Assembly: GCF_000427405.1 (NCBI RefSeq)
Contig: NZ_KE386491.1
Coordinates: 3,083,001 to 3,147,000, forward strand
From: Flectobacillus major DSM 103
GTDB lineage: Bacteria > Bacteroidota > Bacteroidia > Cytophagales > Spirosomataceae
Direction: 5' to 3'
DNA: 64,000 nucleotides
Below are positions 55,969-64,000 of this stretch, one piece after another (within the stretch, counting starts at the first letter, position 1; the number at the start of each line of letters is the position of its first letter). A program made the position numbers and the translations under genes. The notes beneath the pieces are model-generated. The model had not been told where the DNA came from, did not search any database, and worked only from the letters and a program-made list of their open reading frames with translations.

Positions 55969-58545
55969 TTATGACAACCCTTTGTCTCGCATTAATCTAA
56001 ACTCACGATAACGACGTATGATAGCCATTACAAAACCCACAATCAAGACCAGTGTACCTATCCACAAAAGATTGATAAGAGGTTTTTCGTAAGCTTTCAA
56101 GACAATAAAGTCGCGCTGAGTTGTATTAATAGCAAAGGTGAATTTACCTGTTTTAGGATCGATATTAGTAAATCTTGCTCTTACTCCTACCTCATCGTTT
56201 TCGACAGGAGGCATGGCTATCATCCCATCACGAATCACAAATACAGGTTTTACTTCGTAAGGGTGAAAATCTTTACCAATAATCAAAATTTTGGCCTGTA
56301 CAGCAGCATCGTTGTTGGCCAATGGCTTTCCTTCAAATGATTCTACACGACGGACATCGTCAAGTACCGCTACGTAGTCGTTCAAGAAGAAGGTGTCTTT
56401 TACGGCCACTGTAAAGTTTTCGGTTTTGCTCCACTCTTTTTCTTCCAAATTAGGAGCTAAAGCCACATACGTGTACAAATCGCCCAAAGCTGTATGCTTC
56501 AATGCTGGCGAGGCAGCATTGCCCATTTTCTTGTTGATTTGGAAACGAGGGAATAGAGTAGTTACCTGCCCTTGTTTATCTCTAAAATCAATTTCGTAAT
56601 ATTTATTTTCAGGGAACACAGGCAATGTATCGCCTTTCGAATAATACTTTTTACCCTGCTGCTGAATATCTTCTAAGGCTACTGCATGAAAATCATTCTC
56701 AATCATTTCTACCTGACTTGGCAATAAGTATTCAGGTAGTTCACGTCCTTCTACTCTTACACCTTTATAAGTAAGGGTATATTCGCCCATTTCCTGTGGG
56801 GTATTGAGCCACAGCAAAACATTCTCTTTGTTTTCTTTGTCATTGTTTTTGGTAAAAGCTTCATCTTTATTAGAAATGGCAAAACCACTGGTATTCAACG
56901 AAACAACTTTTGAATAACCCGACGAAAACAAGATACCCAACAACATCAAAGCAATACCGATGTGAGTAACGGCACCTCCCGATAATTTGTAATTACCACG
57001 CATGATATTCAACAAAATACTAGCGTTGGTAATTAGGGCAAAAATACCTGCAAACATCAAGGCTATATAAGTAGGGTTTTCAAAAAAATCGCCTAAACGC
57101 AATTTGGTAGTAGCAAAAATACCCAAAAAAGTAAGTACCAACGAAACCAATGTAGGCGTAAGCAAATGCTGGCTAAGGCTTTCTTTTTTCACTTTTTTCC
57201 ACCAGAAAAACTGTCCTATACCCGAAAATATCGCTATTCCTACAGCAAACCACAATTGGAATTTTGAATAATAAGTAGCAGCGTCGGCTGGAGGGGCAAG
57301 GTTTGATACAAAACCCAATGCTTCTACTATTTTGTTATATACAGGCAATGAAGTAGCAGATAAAATCTGAAAAGAAGACAAACACAACGTAGTTGCTCCC
57401 ATAAAAATCCAAAACTCACGACTATAAGTCGAAACCTCCTTCTCGTCGGTTGGGATATTTTTCCAGCGGTAGGCCAACAAGGCTATTGAGGCTACCAAGA
57501 AAAACAAAAGATATAACAGCAACTGACCCGACAAACCTAAATCGGTAAATGAGTGAACAGAGGCTTCGCCCAATACACCACTACGATTCAGGAAGGTAGA
57601 ATATAATACCAAAATAAAGGTTACAATAACCAAAATAAACGAAATACGCAAAGCAGATTCATTGGTTTTGTAGACAATCATACAGTGAATAGCCGCTACC
57701 AATACCAACCAAGGTACTAAAGATGCGTTTTCGACAGGGTCCCAGTTCCAGTAACCGCCAAAATTGAGGGTTTCGTAAGCCCAATACCCCCCCATAATAA
57801 TACCAACACCCAGTACCAATGCCGAAAACAAAGACCAAGGTAAGGCAGGACGAATCCATTCTTTGAACTCACCTCGCCACAAACCCGCAATTGCATAAGC
57901 AAATGGAATCAATGTTGTAGCAAAGCCCAAAAACAAAGTTGGCGGGTGAATAACCATCCAATAGTTTTGTAACAATGGGTTTAGGCCACGGCCATCGTCA
58001 GGTACAAAATTGGCATTCATTTTCCAAACAGGCAGGTCGGGCATAGCTTCACGCATCAACAAAAATGGCGATGAACCAATTTTGAAATCGATAACAGGCA
58101 ATACAATTCCCAAAATCATAGAACAAAGAAATGCTTGTACCGAAGCAAATACCACCATTAAAGGTGCTTCCCAATTACGATTAGTTTTGATTAGGATAAC
58201 CCCTAAAACAGCATGCCAGAAAATCCAAAGTAAAAAACTACCCTCTTGACCTTCCCAAAAACACGATACGATATAATAAACAGGAAGAGCTTTTGAAGAG
58301 TGCGACCATGCGTATTGATACTCGAAATAGTGGTTATAAATAATAGTATAAAGAGCGGCAATAACACCTACTACCGAAATACCATGAAGATAAAAAGTAT
58401 ATCGAGAAAACTTTCTCCACGATTCTTGTTCACTTAAATCTTTTGTTTGCAGTGATTTAAAGTAGCCAATTGTAGCAATCACCGATGTCACGAATGATAT
58501 AATGATGCACAAATGACCGACATTTCCAATACTTGTATGTAACAT
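55969..58545 (-). CDS. ccmF: Cytochrome c haem lyase subunit CcmF
   Basis: An 858-residue polytopic protein that attaches haem to apocytochrome c. The tryptophan-rich WWD domain is at about 263-280 (FGGYWNWDPVENASLVPWL), flanked by periplasmic His candidates (HPP at 200-202). Long periplasmic beta-rich region at about 590-800, longer than E. coli CcmF (about 650 residues total). Upstream are ccmE, a ccmD-like gene, ccmC and ccmB. Confidence 0.94.
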   Translation of the reverse strand: MLHTSIGNVGHLCIIISFVTSVIATIGYFKSLQTKDLSEQESWRKFSRYTFYLHGISVVGVIAALYTIIYNHYFEYQYAWSHSSKALPVYYIVSCFWEGQEGSFLLWIFWHAVLGVILIKTNRNWEAPLMVVFASVQAFLCSMILGIVLPVIDFKIGSSPFLLMREAMPDLPVWKMNANFVPDDGRGLNPLLQNYWMVIHPPTLFLGFATTLIPFAYAIAGLWRGEFKEWIRPALPWSLFSALVLGVGIIMGGYWAYETLNFGGYWNWDPVENASLVPWLVLVAAIHCMIVYKTNESALRISFILVIVTFILVLYSTFLNRSGVLGEASVHSFTDLGLSGQLLLYLLFFLVASIALLAYRWKNIPTDEKEVSTYSREFWIFMGATTLCLSSFQILSATSLPVYNKIVEALGFVSNLAPPADAATYYSKFQLWFAVGIAIFSGIGQFFWWKKVKKESLSQHLLTPTLVSLVLTFLGIFATTKLRLGDFFENPTYIALMFAGIFALITNASILLNIMRGNYKLSGGAVTHIGIALMLLGILFSSGYSKVVSLNTSGFAISNKDEAFTKNNDKENKENVLLWLNTPQEMGEYTLTYKGVRVEGRELPEYLLPSQVEMIENDFHAVALEDIQQQGKKYYSKGDTLPVFPENKYYEIDFRDKQGQVTTLFPRFQINKKMGNAASPALKHTALGDLYTYVALAPNLEEKEWSKTENFTVAVKDTFFLNDYVAVLDDVRRVESFEGKPLANNDAAVQAKILIIGKDFHPYEVKPVFVIRDGMIAMPPVENDEVGVRARFTNIDPKTGKFTFAINTTQRDFIVLKAYEKPLINLLWIGTLVLIVGFVMAIIRRYREFRLMRDKGLS

Positions 58546-58684
58546 TGCTGATTGATGGGTTTGGGGAGATAGACCCTAGTTTTTAGACAAATACGACTCC
58601 TTTACTCATAAATCAGAGAATGGGAGTCGTATTTTAAAGACACTTATGTAGCTAATTGAGTTACTCAATTGTAGCTATTGTTTT

Positions 58685-59125
58685 TTATAATTTAGCAACT
58701 GGTTTTTCTACTTCTTTGAAATCCACTTTGCCGTCTTGGTATTTAGAAGGACATTTCAATAAGATTTTTTCACATTTAAAAACCTGACCTTCCATATTAC
58801 CAATAATTACAACTTGTTCTGAACGGTCCATATCCTGTGGCTTAGGAGCATCATATACAACTTTTTGTTCACGTCCATTGTTATCAATTAACATAAATTC
58901 AAAGTGGTTAGCATCCAAAGCAGCATTATAATTCATTCCAGTTACTTTGCCACTTGCATCCTTTTTCAGCTTACCAACCACATGTACTTTGTCGGCACTT
59001 CCTTCTTTTGCCATATTTTCGGCAACGCTAAAGTCTACGTAAGTACTTGCATCGGTACCTGTAGATACCAAAATTACTACTGCAATGGCAATAATAATGA
59101 GTCCGAAGATGTGTGTTTTTTTCAT
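58685..59125 (-). CDS. ccmE: Haem chaperone CcmE with CXXXY motif
   Basis: A 146-residue membrane-anchored haem chaperone (anchor about 5-22, OB-fold after). The haem-attachment motif reads C125-P-S-K-Y129 (CXXXY), not the classic HXXXY. Family knowledge: such Cys-type CcmE proteins occur in a System I variant lacking CcmH. Cys118 is a second Cys close to it. It is in the ccm operon between ccmF and the ccmD-like gene. Confidence 0.92.
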   Translation of the reverse strand: MKKTHIFGLIIIAIAVVILVSTGTDASTYVDFSVAENMAKEGSADKVHVVGKLKKDASGKVTGMNYNAALDANHFEFMLIDNNGREQKVVYDAPKPQDMDRSEQVVIIGNMEGQVFKCEKILLKCPSKYQDGKVDFKEVEKPVAKL

Positions 59126-59176
59126 GGTTCTTGTTGCGTAATTTGTTGAAATATCTTCTCAAAAAAATAACCTACC

Positions 59177-59398
59177 TTATTTTTTCAGCTCTTTTTCAAG
59201 TTTTGAAATCTTTTTGTCGAGGGTAATCAAATAAATAACCACGCCTACAAAGATAGTAACTACCACAGCAACAACGGCATAAATTCGCCCATCGGCATAA
59301 AGCCTATCTGCCATTTCGGGTTCTCCTGCTGCATTATCCTGAGCAAAGGTTGTTACTGCCATTAACAATAGTGTGATTAGGGATAATATTTTTTTCAT
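59177..59398 (-). CDS. ccmD: CcmD-like small membrane protein
   Basis: A 73-residue protein: N-terminal hydrophobic stretch (signal-like), then ADGRIYAVVAVVVTIFVGVVIYLITLDKKISKLEKELKK, one membrane helix with a charged coiled tail. This is the typical CcmD position between ccmC and ccmE. The sequence is not diagnostic alone; location gives the call. Confidence 0.75.
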   Translation of the reverse strand: MKKILSLITLLLMAVTTFAQDNAAGEPEMADRLYADGRIYAVVAVVVTIFVGVVIYLITLDKKISKLEKELKK

Positions 59399-59491
59399 GA
59401 TGCTTTATTATTGGGTAATATTTTTGCTAAAAGTGGGCTTGTTGATTTTCGCTCAACTCAGTATTATGTCAAAACGCACAAAAACAGCACT

Positions 59492-60166
59492 TTAGTTTTC
59501 ATGTACAAGGCGTTCTACGTTTCTGATACGCAGCCGAAGGTTAGTTATCCAAAATCCTAGGCAAATCCAGCCAATAACCGCAGGATAAAAAACCATACGC
59601 ATAGTACCTTGGGTATCCATAGGTTTAAAACCTGGATTTCCACCATTTCCTGGATGAAGCGAGTCGGTCATTCTAGGCAAAATAATCAGCAACGGAATTA
59701 ACAAAGCGATAGCAAATATGTTATAAATCGCCGAAATTCTGGCTTTTTGTTGTTCATCTTCAAACGACCCTCTCAAAATAGCATAAGCAAAATAAATCAA
59801 TAAGCCTATAGCCGCCCCATTGAGCTTTACGTCGTTGGTCCACCAAGTACCCCAAGTATACCGAGCCCAAATACTTCCTGTTGCACACCCTACTACCCCA
59901 AACAAAATACCCGTATAGGCATAACAAGAAGCCTTATCGTCGGTAGAAGCCAAAGGGTTTCGGAGGTATTTGATAGAATTCCAAACGGAGACGCTCAACA
60001 TAATAAACATAGCAAACCACATTGGCACATGGAAATACAAGTTACGAGCTGTTTCATGAAGTACTGGCTGACGTGGAATCGTTCCCAGAAAGCCCCAAAC
60101 CATTACATAAGACAGCATCAACACTGCCAAATACTTATACCAATTCTGTTTCATCTTATCATTCAT
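59492..60166 (-). CDS. ccmC: Haem exporter CcmC (CcsA/CcmC family)
   Basis: I start it at ATG 60166 (224 residues; TTG at 60199 is the longest alternative). Six membrane helices. The WWD-type motif is WARYTWGTWWTNDVKLNGAA, and His lies in TARNLYFHVPMWFAM. It presents haem to CcmE at the outer face of the inner membrane. Confidence 0.93.
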   Translation of the reverse strand: MNDKMKQNWYKYLAVLMLSYVMVWGFLGTIPRQPVLHETARNLYFHVPMWFAMFIMLSVSVWNSIKYLRNPLASTDDKASCYAYTGILFGVVGCATGSIWARYTWGTWWTNDVKLNGAAIGLLIYFAYAILRGSFEDEQQKARISAIYNIFAIALLIPLLIILPRMTDSLHPGNGGNPGFKPMDTQGTMRMVFYPAVIGWICLGFWITNLRLRIRNVERLVHEN

Positions 60167-60296
60167 TAACTCTGTGTTGAATAGCAGAGTTTTGCTCAAA
60201 CTTAACTTTCTTCTTTAATTAATATTTTTAGTATGGAATAAGGGTATTTTATCGGATGTATTCATCAAAAACTCACAACTCATTCCATAATTACCA

Positions 60297-60965
60297 TTAG
60301 CTTCTCCACAAAAACGGAAAAAGAATGATAGATAGTACCAATACAATAGCATCGATTGCCAATAAAATCATCACTTCGTCGAGGCTCTCGCCTCTATCGA
60401 GGCCATCAAGTGCATTTTTTGATATTTTTATCAACATCAAAAGCATCGGAATAATCACAGGGAAACTCAACACTGCCATCAATGTAGCACTATTTTCTGC
60501 TTTTGAGGCTATCCCTGCTATCATGGTAAGTGTGCTGGCAAAACCAATTGCCCCAAGTACCAATGCCACTAAATATAATCCTACATCGCCTACGGGGTTG
60601 CCCATTACCAAAGCATACACCCCAAATCCTACCAACGACAACACCAGCATGAGCATAGTATTGTACACAATTTTTGATACGATAATACCTACAGGATTGG
60701 CAAGCGTATAATAGTACAAAAGCCTTCCGTAACGTTCTTGTGTAAAACTTTTGGCAATGGCATTTACAGCCGTAAAAAGAATAATAATCCAAAACAGCGT
60801 ATTCCACGTAATTTTATCGATATGATTGGTTTTTAGCCTAAAAGACAAATAACAAACATACACTGTGCTTACGATATAAAGTAACATTCCATTGATAGCA
60901 TACTTCTGTCGAAGTTCGAGCCGTACTTCCTTATCAATCAATGCTTTAATCTCTTTAATAATCAT
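60297..60965 (-). CDS. ccmB: Haem exporter ABC permease CcmB
   Basis: A 222-residue permease with six membrane segments. KEVRLELRQKYAINGMLLYIVSTVYVCYL and TLFWIIILFTAVNAIAKSFTQER are typical CcmB N-terminal features. It is the first ccm gene of this block; its ATPase partner ccmA is not in the window. Confidence 0.92.
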   Translation of the reverse strand: MIIKEIKALIDKEVRLELRQKYAINGMLLYIVSTVYVCYLSFRLKTNHIDKITWNTLFWIIILFTAVNAIAKSFTQERYGRLLYYYTLANPVGIIVSKIVYNTMLMLVLSLVGFGVYALVMGNPVGDVGLYLVALVLGAIGFASTLTMIAGIASKAENSATLMAVLSFPVIIPMLLMLIKISKNALDGLDRGESLDEVMILLAIDAIVLVLSIILFPFLWRS

Positions 60966-61349
60966 TCTTTTTGGGCTATAAGCATTCGGCTACAGGCTTT
61001 GGGCTTTGATGCTACCAAAAGTGTTCGCTCAATCTATTTTTCTAAAATTTTCCGCAAAGTTACGACACAAATAAACTGTAAACTCAAAAACTAAATAATA
61101 TTTTGCCATACACTACGGGCAAAACCAGTCAAAGTCTTTACCACAACAAATAGACGGTAAAATGCAAATCTTCAAAATGATAAAAATCATATTACACAAG
61201 AAAATTTGAGGTTTCATTGTCAAATATTTCTTTAAACAAGGAACTCTTTGTTTATTTGCACTTGTTTTGAATAAGTCTAAATAAAGTGCTTATACTTATC
61301 GTATTTATGATTTATTTTGCACAGTATTTTAAAAACAGCAAGTATATTT
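60966..61349. other. Divergent gap between ccmB and feoA
   Basis: Both promoters should lie here. A TTTATTTTG stretch 30 bp before feoA is a near -7 match. The pair ATAAGT / ACTTAT (about 61271 and 61294) is a weak dyad. No clear Fur or DtxR box. Confidence 0.4.
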
Positions 61350-61568
61350 ATGAGAACTGTAGCGGATTTAAAAATTGGGGAACGTGGTGTTATTGTGAGT
61401 TTTAGCGACGAAGTTCTATCGCTAAAATTACTAGAAATGGGCTGTTTGCCAGGAACGCAAGTTACCATGACCCATATTGCTCCCTTTGGCGACCCTATTG
61501 CCGTGAAGGTATCTGGTTATGTTTTGTCGATGAGAAAAGAAGAAGCTTCAACAATTGTTGTAGCGTAG
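61350..61568 (+). CDS. feoA: FeoA domain protein
   Basis: A 72-residue protein starting at ATG 61350 (an ATG 33 bp upstream is a less likely start). MRTVADLKIGERGVIVSFSDEVLSLKLLEMGCLPGTQV is the standard SH3-like FeoA core, and PIAVKVSGYVLSMRKEEA closes it. It regulates FeoB, whose gene follows 54 bp later. Confidence 0.93.
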   Translation: MRTVADLKIGERGVIVSFSDEVLSLKLLEMGCLPGTQVTMTHIAPFGDPIAVKVSGYVLSMRKEEASTIVVA

Positions 61569-61622
61569 TATATAGTAATGTTCTAGGGTTGTTGAACCTC
61601 ATACAGCCCCGAACATTAAAAA

Positions 61623-63755
61623 TTGGTAAAAGCCTTGAAGAAATCACCCAAAATAGCATTAATAGGAAACCCAAACGCTGGGAAATCCTCTTTATTTAAT
61701 AGTCTCACGGGGCTCCGTCAGAAGACAGGCAATTTCCCGGGTGTTACTATGGATAAATTAATTGGTAAATGGAGTCTTGAACCAGGCACTGAAGCCGAAA
61801 TTCTGGATTTACCCGGTATTTATAGTATCTATCCTAAGTCGGTCGACGAACAGGTTGTCATCAATATATTGGCCAATCCTCAGCATCCCGATTATCCTGA
61901 TATGGCTATTGTGGTAGCCGATGCCTCCAATCTTAAACGAAACTTGCTTTTGTTTAGCCAAGTGCGAGATTTGGGTATTCCTACTGTTTTGGCTCTTAAT
62001 ATGATTGACGTAGCCGAAAACTCGGGTATTGTTATCAATTCTGTAAAACTTTCAAAAGAGTTGAATGTAGAAGTAGCCGAAATCAATGCCAAAAAAGGTA
62101 TTGGGCTCAATGGCCTACGCCTATCGGTCAACAAAACCTTAGAAAGCCGCTATAATTCTAACGACTCGCTCCCTGTTGAATACGCTCCAGAACTTGTTGA
62201 TGAAATCAAAGCACAATACGGCGATACCGACGATTATCATGCCTTGCTTTGGCTTTCTGAACACGATAATCTAAAACAATTCAATACCGAACAAAGGGTT
62301 GGATTTGACAAACTTCAGGAAAAATATGGCTGGAATTCACAAAAATTTCAGGCTCAAGAAACCGTTTCTCGGTATGCTGTTCTAAACGAAATTGTAGACG
62401 GATGCCTTCACCAAATGCCTGTTGAAAGTAAACCTGTAACCACTTGGACAGACAAACTTGATAAAATATTTTTACACCAATTTTGGGGATATTTTATCTT
62501 TTTGGGTATTCTGTTTTTGATGTTTCAAGCTGTTTTTACTTGGGCTTCGTATCCACAAGACCTTATCGACAATGGTGTGGCTTGGCTCAATCAGTACCTC
62601 AAAGATTCTCTTCCCGAAAGTCAGTTGGTCAATTTACTAACCGATGGCCTTATTGCGGGGATTGGTGGTGTAGTGGTGTTTGTACCTCAAATTGCCTTCT
62701 TATTCTTGTTTATCTCTTTGCTTGAAGAAACAGGCTATATGTCACGTGTAATGTTTATCATGGATAAACTTATGCGGCGTTTTGGCCTCAATGGCAAATC
62801 GGTAGTACCACTTATTTCGGGTGTGGCTTGTGCTGTGCCTGCTATTATGAGTACTCGAAGTATTGGCTCGTGGAAAGACCGTATCATTACTATTATGGTT
62901 ACACCCCTGATGTCATGTTCGGCTCGTTTGCCTATTTATACAGTTTTAATTGCATTAGTTGTTCCTGAAAAAAGTACTCTTTTCGGAATATTCGGCTTAC
63001 AAGGGGTTGCCTTATTTGCCTTATATCTCTTGGGCTTCTTTATGGCTATTTTATCGGCTTGGATTCTGAAAATTCTTCTTAAAACAGAAGAAAGAAGTTA
63101 TTTTATCATGGAACTTCCTTCTTATAAAGGCCCAAGATTTCAACATATTATGATGACCCTACTAAACTCGACCAAGGCATTTGTGTTTGAAGCAGGTAAA
63201 ATCATTGTTGCTATTTCTATTGTGCTTTGGGTATTGGCTAGCTATGGGCCAGGCAATGCTATGCAAGAAGCTGAAACCAAAGTAAAAACTGAAAACCCTA
63301 CTTTATCGGGGATAGATTTGGAAAATAAAATAGCCTCACAAAAACTTGAAGACTCGTATGCTGGTCACTTTGGGAAGGTTATCGAGCCTGTTATCAAGCC
63401 ATTGGGGTATGACTGGAAAATCGGTATTGCACTCATTACGTCATTTGCGGCCAGAGAGGTTTTTGTTGGAACGATGTCGACGATCTACAGCCTAGGAGGA
63501 GAAGTTGACGACGAAAATACAACCGTAATGAACAGAATGCGAGCCGAAATAAACCCCGACACAGGAAAACCTATGTACGACACCGCTCTAGGGTTTTCGT
63601 TGATGATTTTTTACGCATTTGCCATGCAATGTATGAGTACCTTAGCAACAACCTACCGAGAAACCAAATCGTGGAAATATCCAATGATTCAATTGGTTTA
63701 TATGACAGGCTTGGCTTATATTTCGGCATTTATTGTTTATCAGATTTTAAAATAA
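61623..63755 (+). CDS. feoB: Ferrous iron transporter FeoB
   Basis: A 710-residue Fe2+ transporter. The G domain has GNPNAGKS (15-22), NFPGVT, DLPG and LNMID motifs, followed by a GDI-like helical domain and two Gate regions (VPLISGVACAVPAIMSTR and ITSFAAREVFVGTMSTIYSL). The start is a TTG at 61623: an in-frame TAA lies six bases upstream and no ATG precedes the P-loop. No feoC is seen after it. Confidence 0.96.
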   Translation: MVKALKKSPKIALIGNPNAGKSSLFNSLTGLRQKTGNFPGVTMDKLIGKWSLEPGTEAEILDLPGIYSIYPKSVDEQVVINILANPQHPDYPDMAIVVADASNLKRNLLLFSQVRDLGIPTVLALNMIDVAENSGIVINSVKLSKELNVEVAEINAKKGIGLNGLRLSVNKTLESRYNSNDSLPVEYAPELVDEIKAQYGDTDDYHALLWLSEHDNLKQFNTEQRVGFDKLQEKYGWNSQKFQAQETVSRYAVLNEIVDGCLHQMPVESKPVTTWTDKLDKIFLHQFWGYFIFLGILFLMFQAVFTWASYPQDLIDNGVAWLNQYLKDSLPESQLVNLLTDGLIAGIGGVVVFVPQIAFLFLFISLLEETGYMSRVMFIMDKLMRRFGLNGKSVVPLISGVACAVPAIMSTRSIGSWKDRIITIMVTPLMSCSARLPIYTVLIALVVPEKSTLFGIFGLQGVALFALYLLGFFMAILSAWILKILLKTEERSYFIMELPSYKGPRFQHIMMTLLNSTKAFVFEAGKIIVAISIVLWVLASYGPGNAMQEAETKVKTENPTLSGIDLENKIASQKLEDSYAGHFGKVIEPVIKPLGYDWKIGIALITSFAAREVFVGTMSTIYSLGGEVDDENTTVMNRMRAEINPDTGKPMYDTALGFSLMIFYAFAMQCMSTLATTYRETKSWKYPMIQLVYMTGLAYISAFIVYQILK

Positions 63756-63916
63756 ATACCAATTTTGTAGCTATCAAACATGAGCCATTCCAAATTTGGT
63801 GAATGGTGATTTTGCAAAGGTAAATCTCTAAATGAATGATTATTTTTGAATATGATTTTCACCAGTAGAGGCACTATGCTTTGGGCTAGAGATGTGTCGT
63901 TTTAACATTTAAGATA

Positions 63917-63954
63917 CCAAAGGCGTTCGAAATTAGTTTTTCGAACGCCTTTGG
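63917..63954. terminator. Terminator hairpin sharing the 53955 core
   Basis: Perfect 16-bp stem (63917-63932 / 63939-63954) with the same TTAGTT loop as at 53955-54002. It lies 162 bp past feoB. Confidence 0.8.
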
Positions 63955-63977
63955 CATGAATAGCCCCTAAATTTTTC

Positions 63978-64000
63978 TTATTTGAGCAATTGATAAGCCT
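63978..64000 (-). CDS. Possible C-terminal end of a minus-strand gene
   Basis: On the minus strand the window edge reads ...AYQLLK followed by TAA, a plausible protein end, with a terminator 23 bp downstream. Only seven codons are visible, so this is weak. Confidence 0.25.

Overview
The window reads as chromosome from a low-GC Bacteroidota bacterium, most likely order Cytophagales (a Spirosomataceae/Flectobacillus-like relative; the genus is a guess). Supporting signs are a T9SS C-terminal sorting domain, a Bacteroidota-type Rho with a long acidic insert, TamL/TamB, DUF3570/DUF4266 genes, an ECF sigma factor with an envelope-spanning partner, and -7 promoter elements of the TAnnTTTG type with no Shine-Dalgarno pattern. 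I see no tRNA, rRNA, CRISPR array, prophage or insertion sequence.

Region 1 (1-3650) holds a membrane acyltransferase and an exported M1 metallopeptidase. Region 2 (3861-12264) is a sulfide/persulfide locus: cytochrome bd oxidase (cydAB), a single-domain rhodanese, a persulfide-dioxygenase-type MBL protein with two rhodanese domains, a two-gene YeeE/YedE transporter, a sulfide:quinone oxidoreductase broken by a one-base frameshift, and a Cys-rich CRP/FNR regulator. Four transcription units here carry a 16-bp site of the form TGTGAT-AAAA-GTTACA or its reverse, placed about 33 bp upstream of the TTTG of a TAnnTTTG-like -7 element. That is the geometry of a class II activator site replacing the -33 box, and it defines a local regulon. 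This is the strongest new observation.

Region 3 (12650-24000): rho, a large secreted SGNH esterase with FN3 repeats and a T9SS tail, an ECF sigma/dual-membrane anti-sigma pair, an outer-membrane protein, an SGNH-like protein with Cys in place of Ser, and an S41 protease. Region 4 (23549-27989) is an exported redox cluster: two tandem Rieske lipoproteins, a thioredoxin, ApbE flavin transferase, DUF4266 lipoprotein, DsbD-N-like protein and DUF3570 barrel. Region 5 (28492-36998): LolA-like protein, TamB, TamL and a small lipoprotein. Region 6 (37143-43753): nucleotide-sugar epimerase, acyltransferase, two GT2 enzymes and a Wzi-like outer-membrane protein, suggesting surface polysaccharide work.

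Region 7 (43867-53936): GH10-like lipoprotein, orphan OmpR-type regulator, beta-propeller lipoprotein, AI-2E family permease, LytS/LytTR two-component pair, histidine phosphatase, and a menaquinone pair (hotdog thioesterase, MenF). Region 8 (54115-64000): CNNM/CorC-type CBS protein, a cytochrome c maturation cluster (ccmF, ccmE with a CXXXY haem motif, ccmD-like, ccmC, ccmB; no ccmA) and feoAB iron uptake. Many transcription units are bounded by clear hairpin terminators; two of these share an identical 18-nt core.
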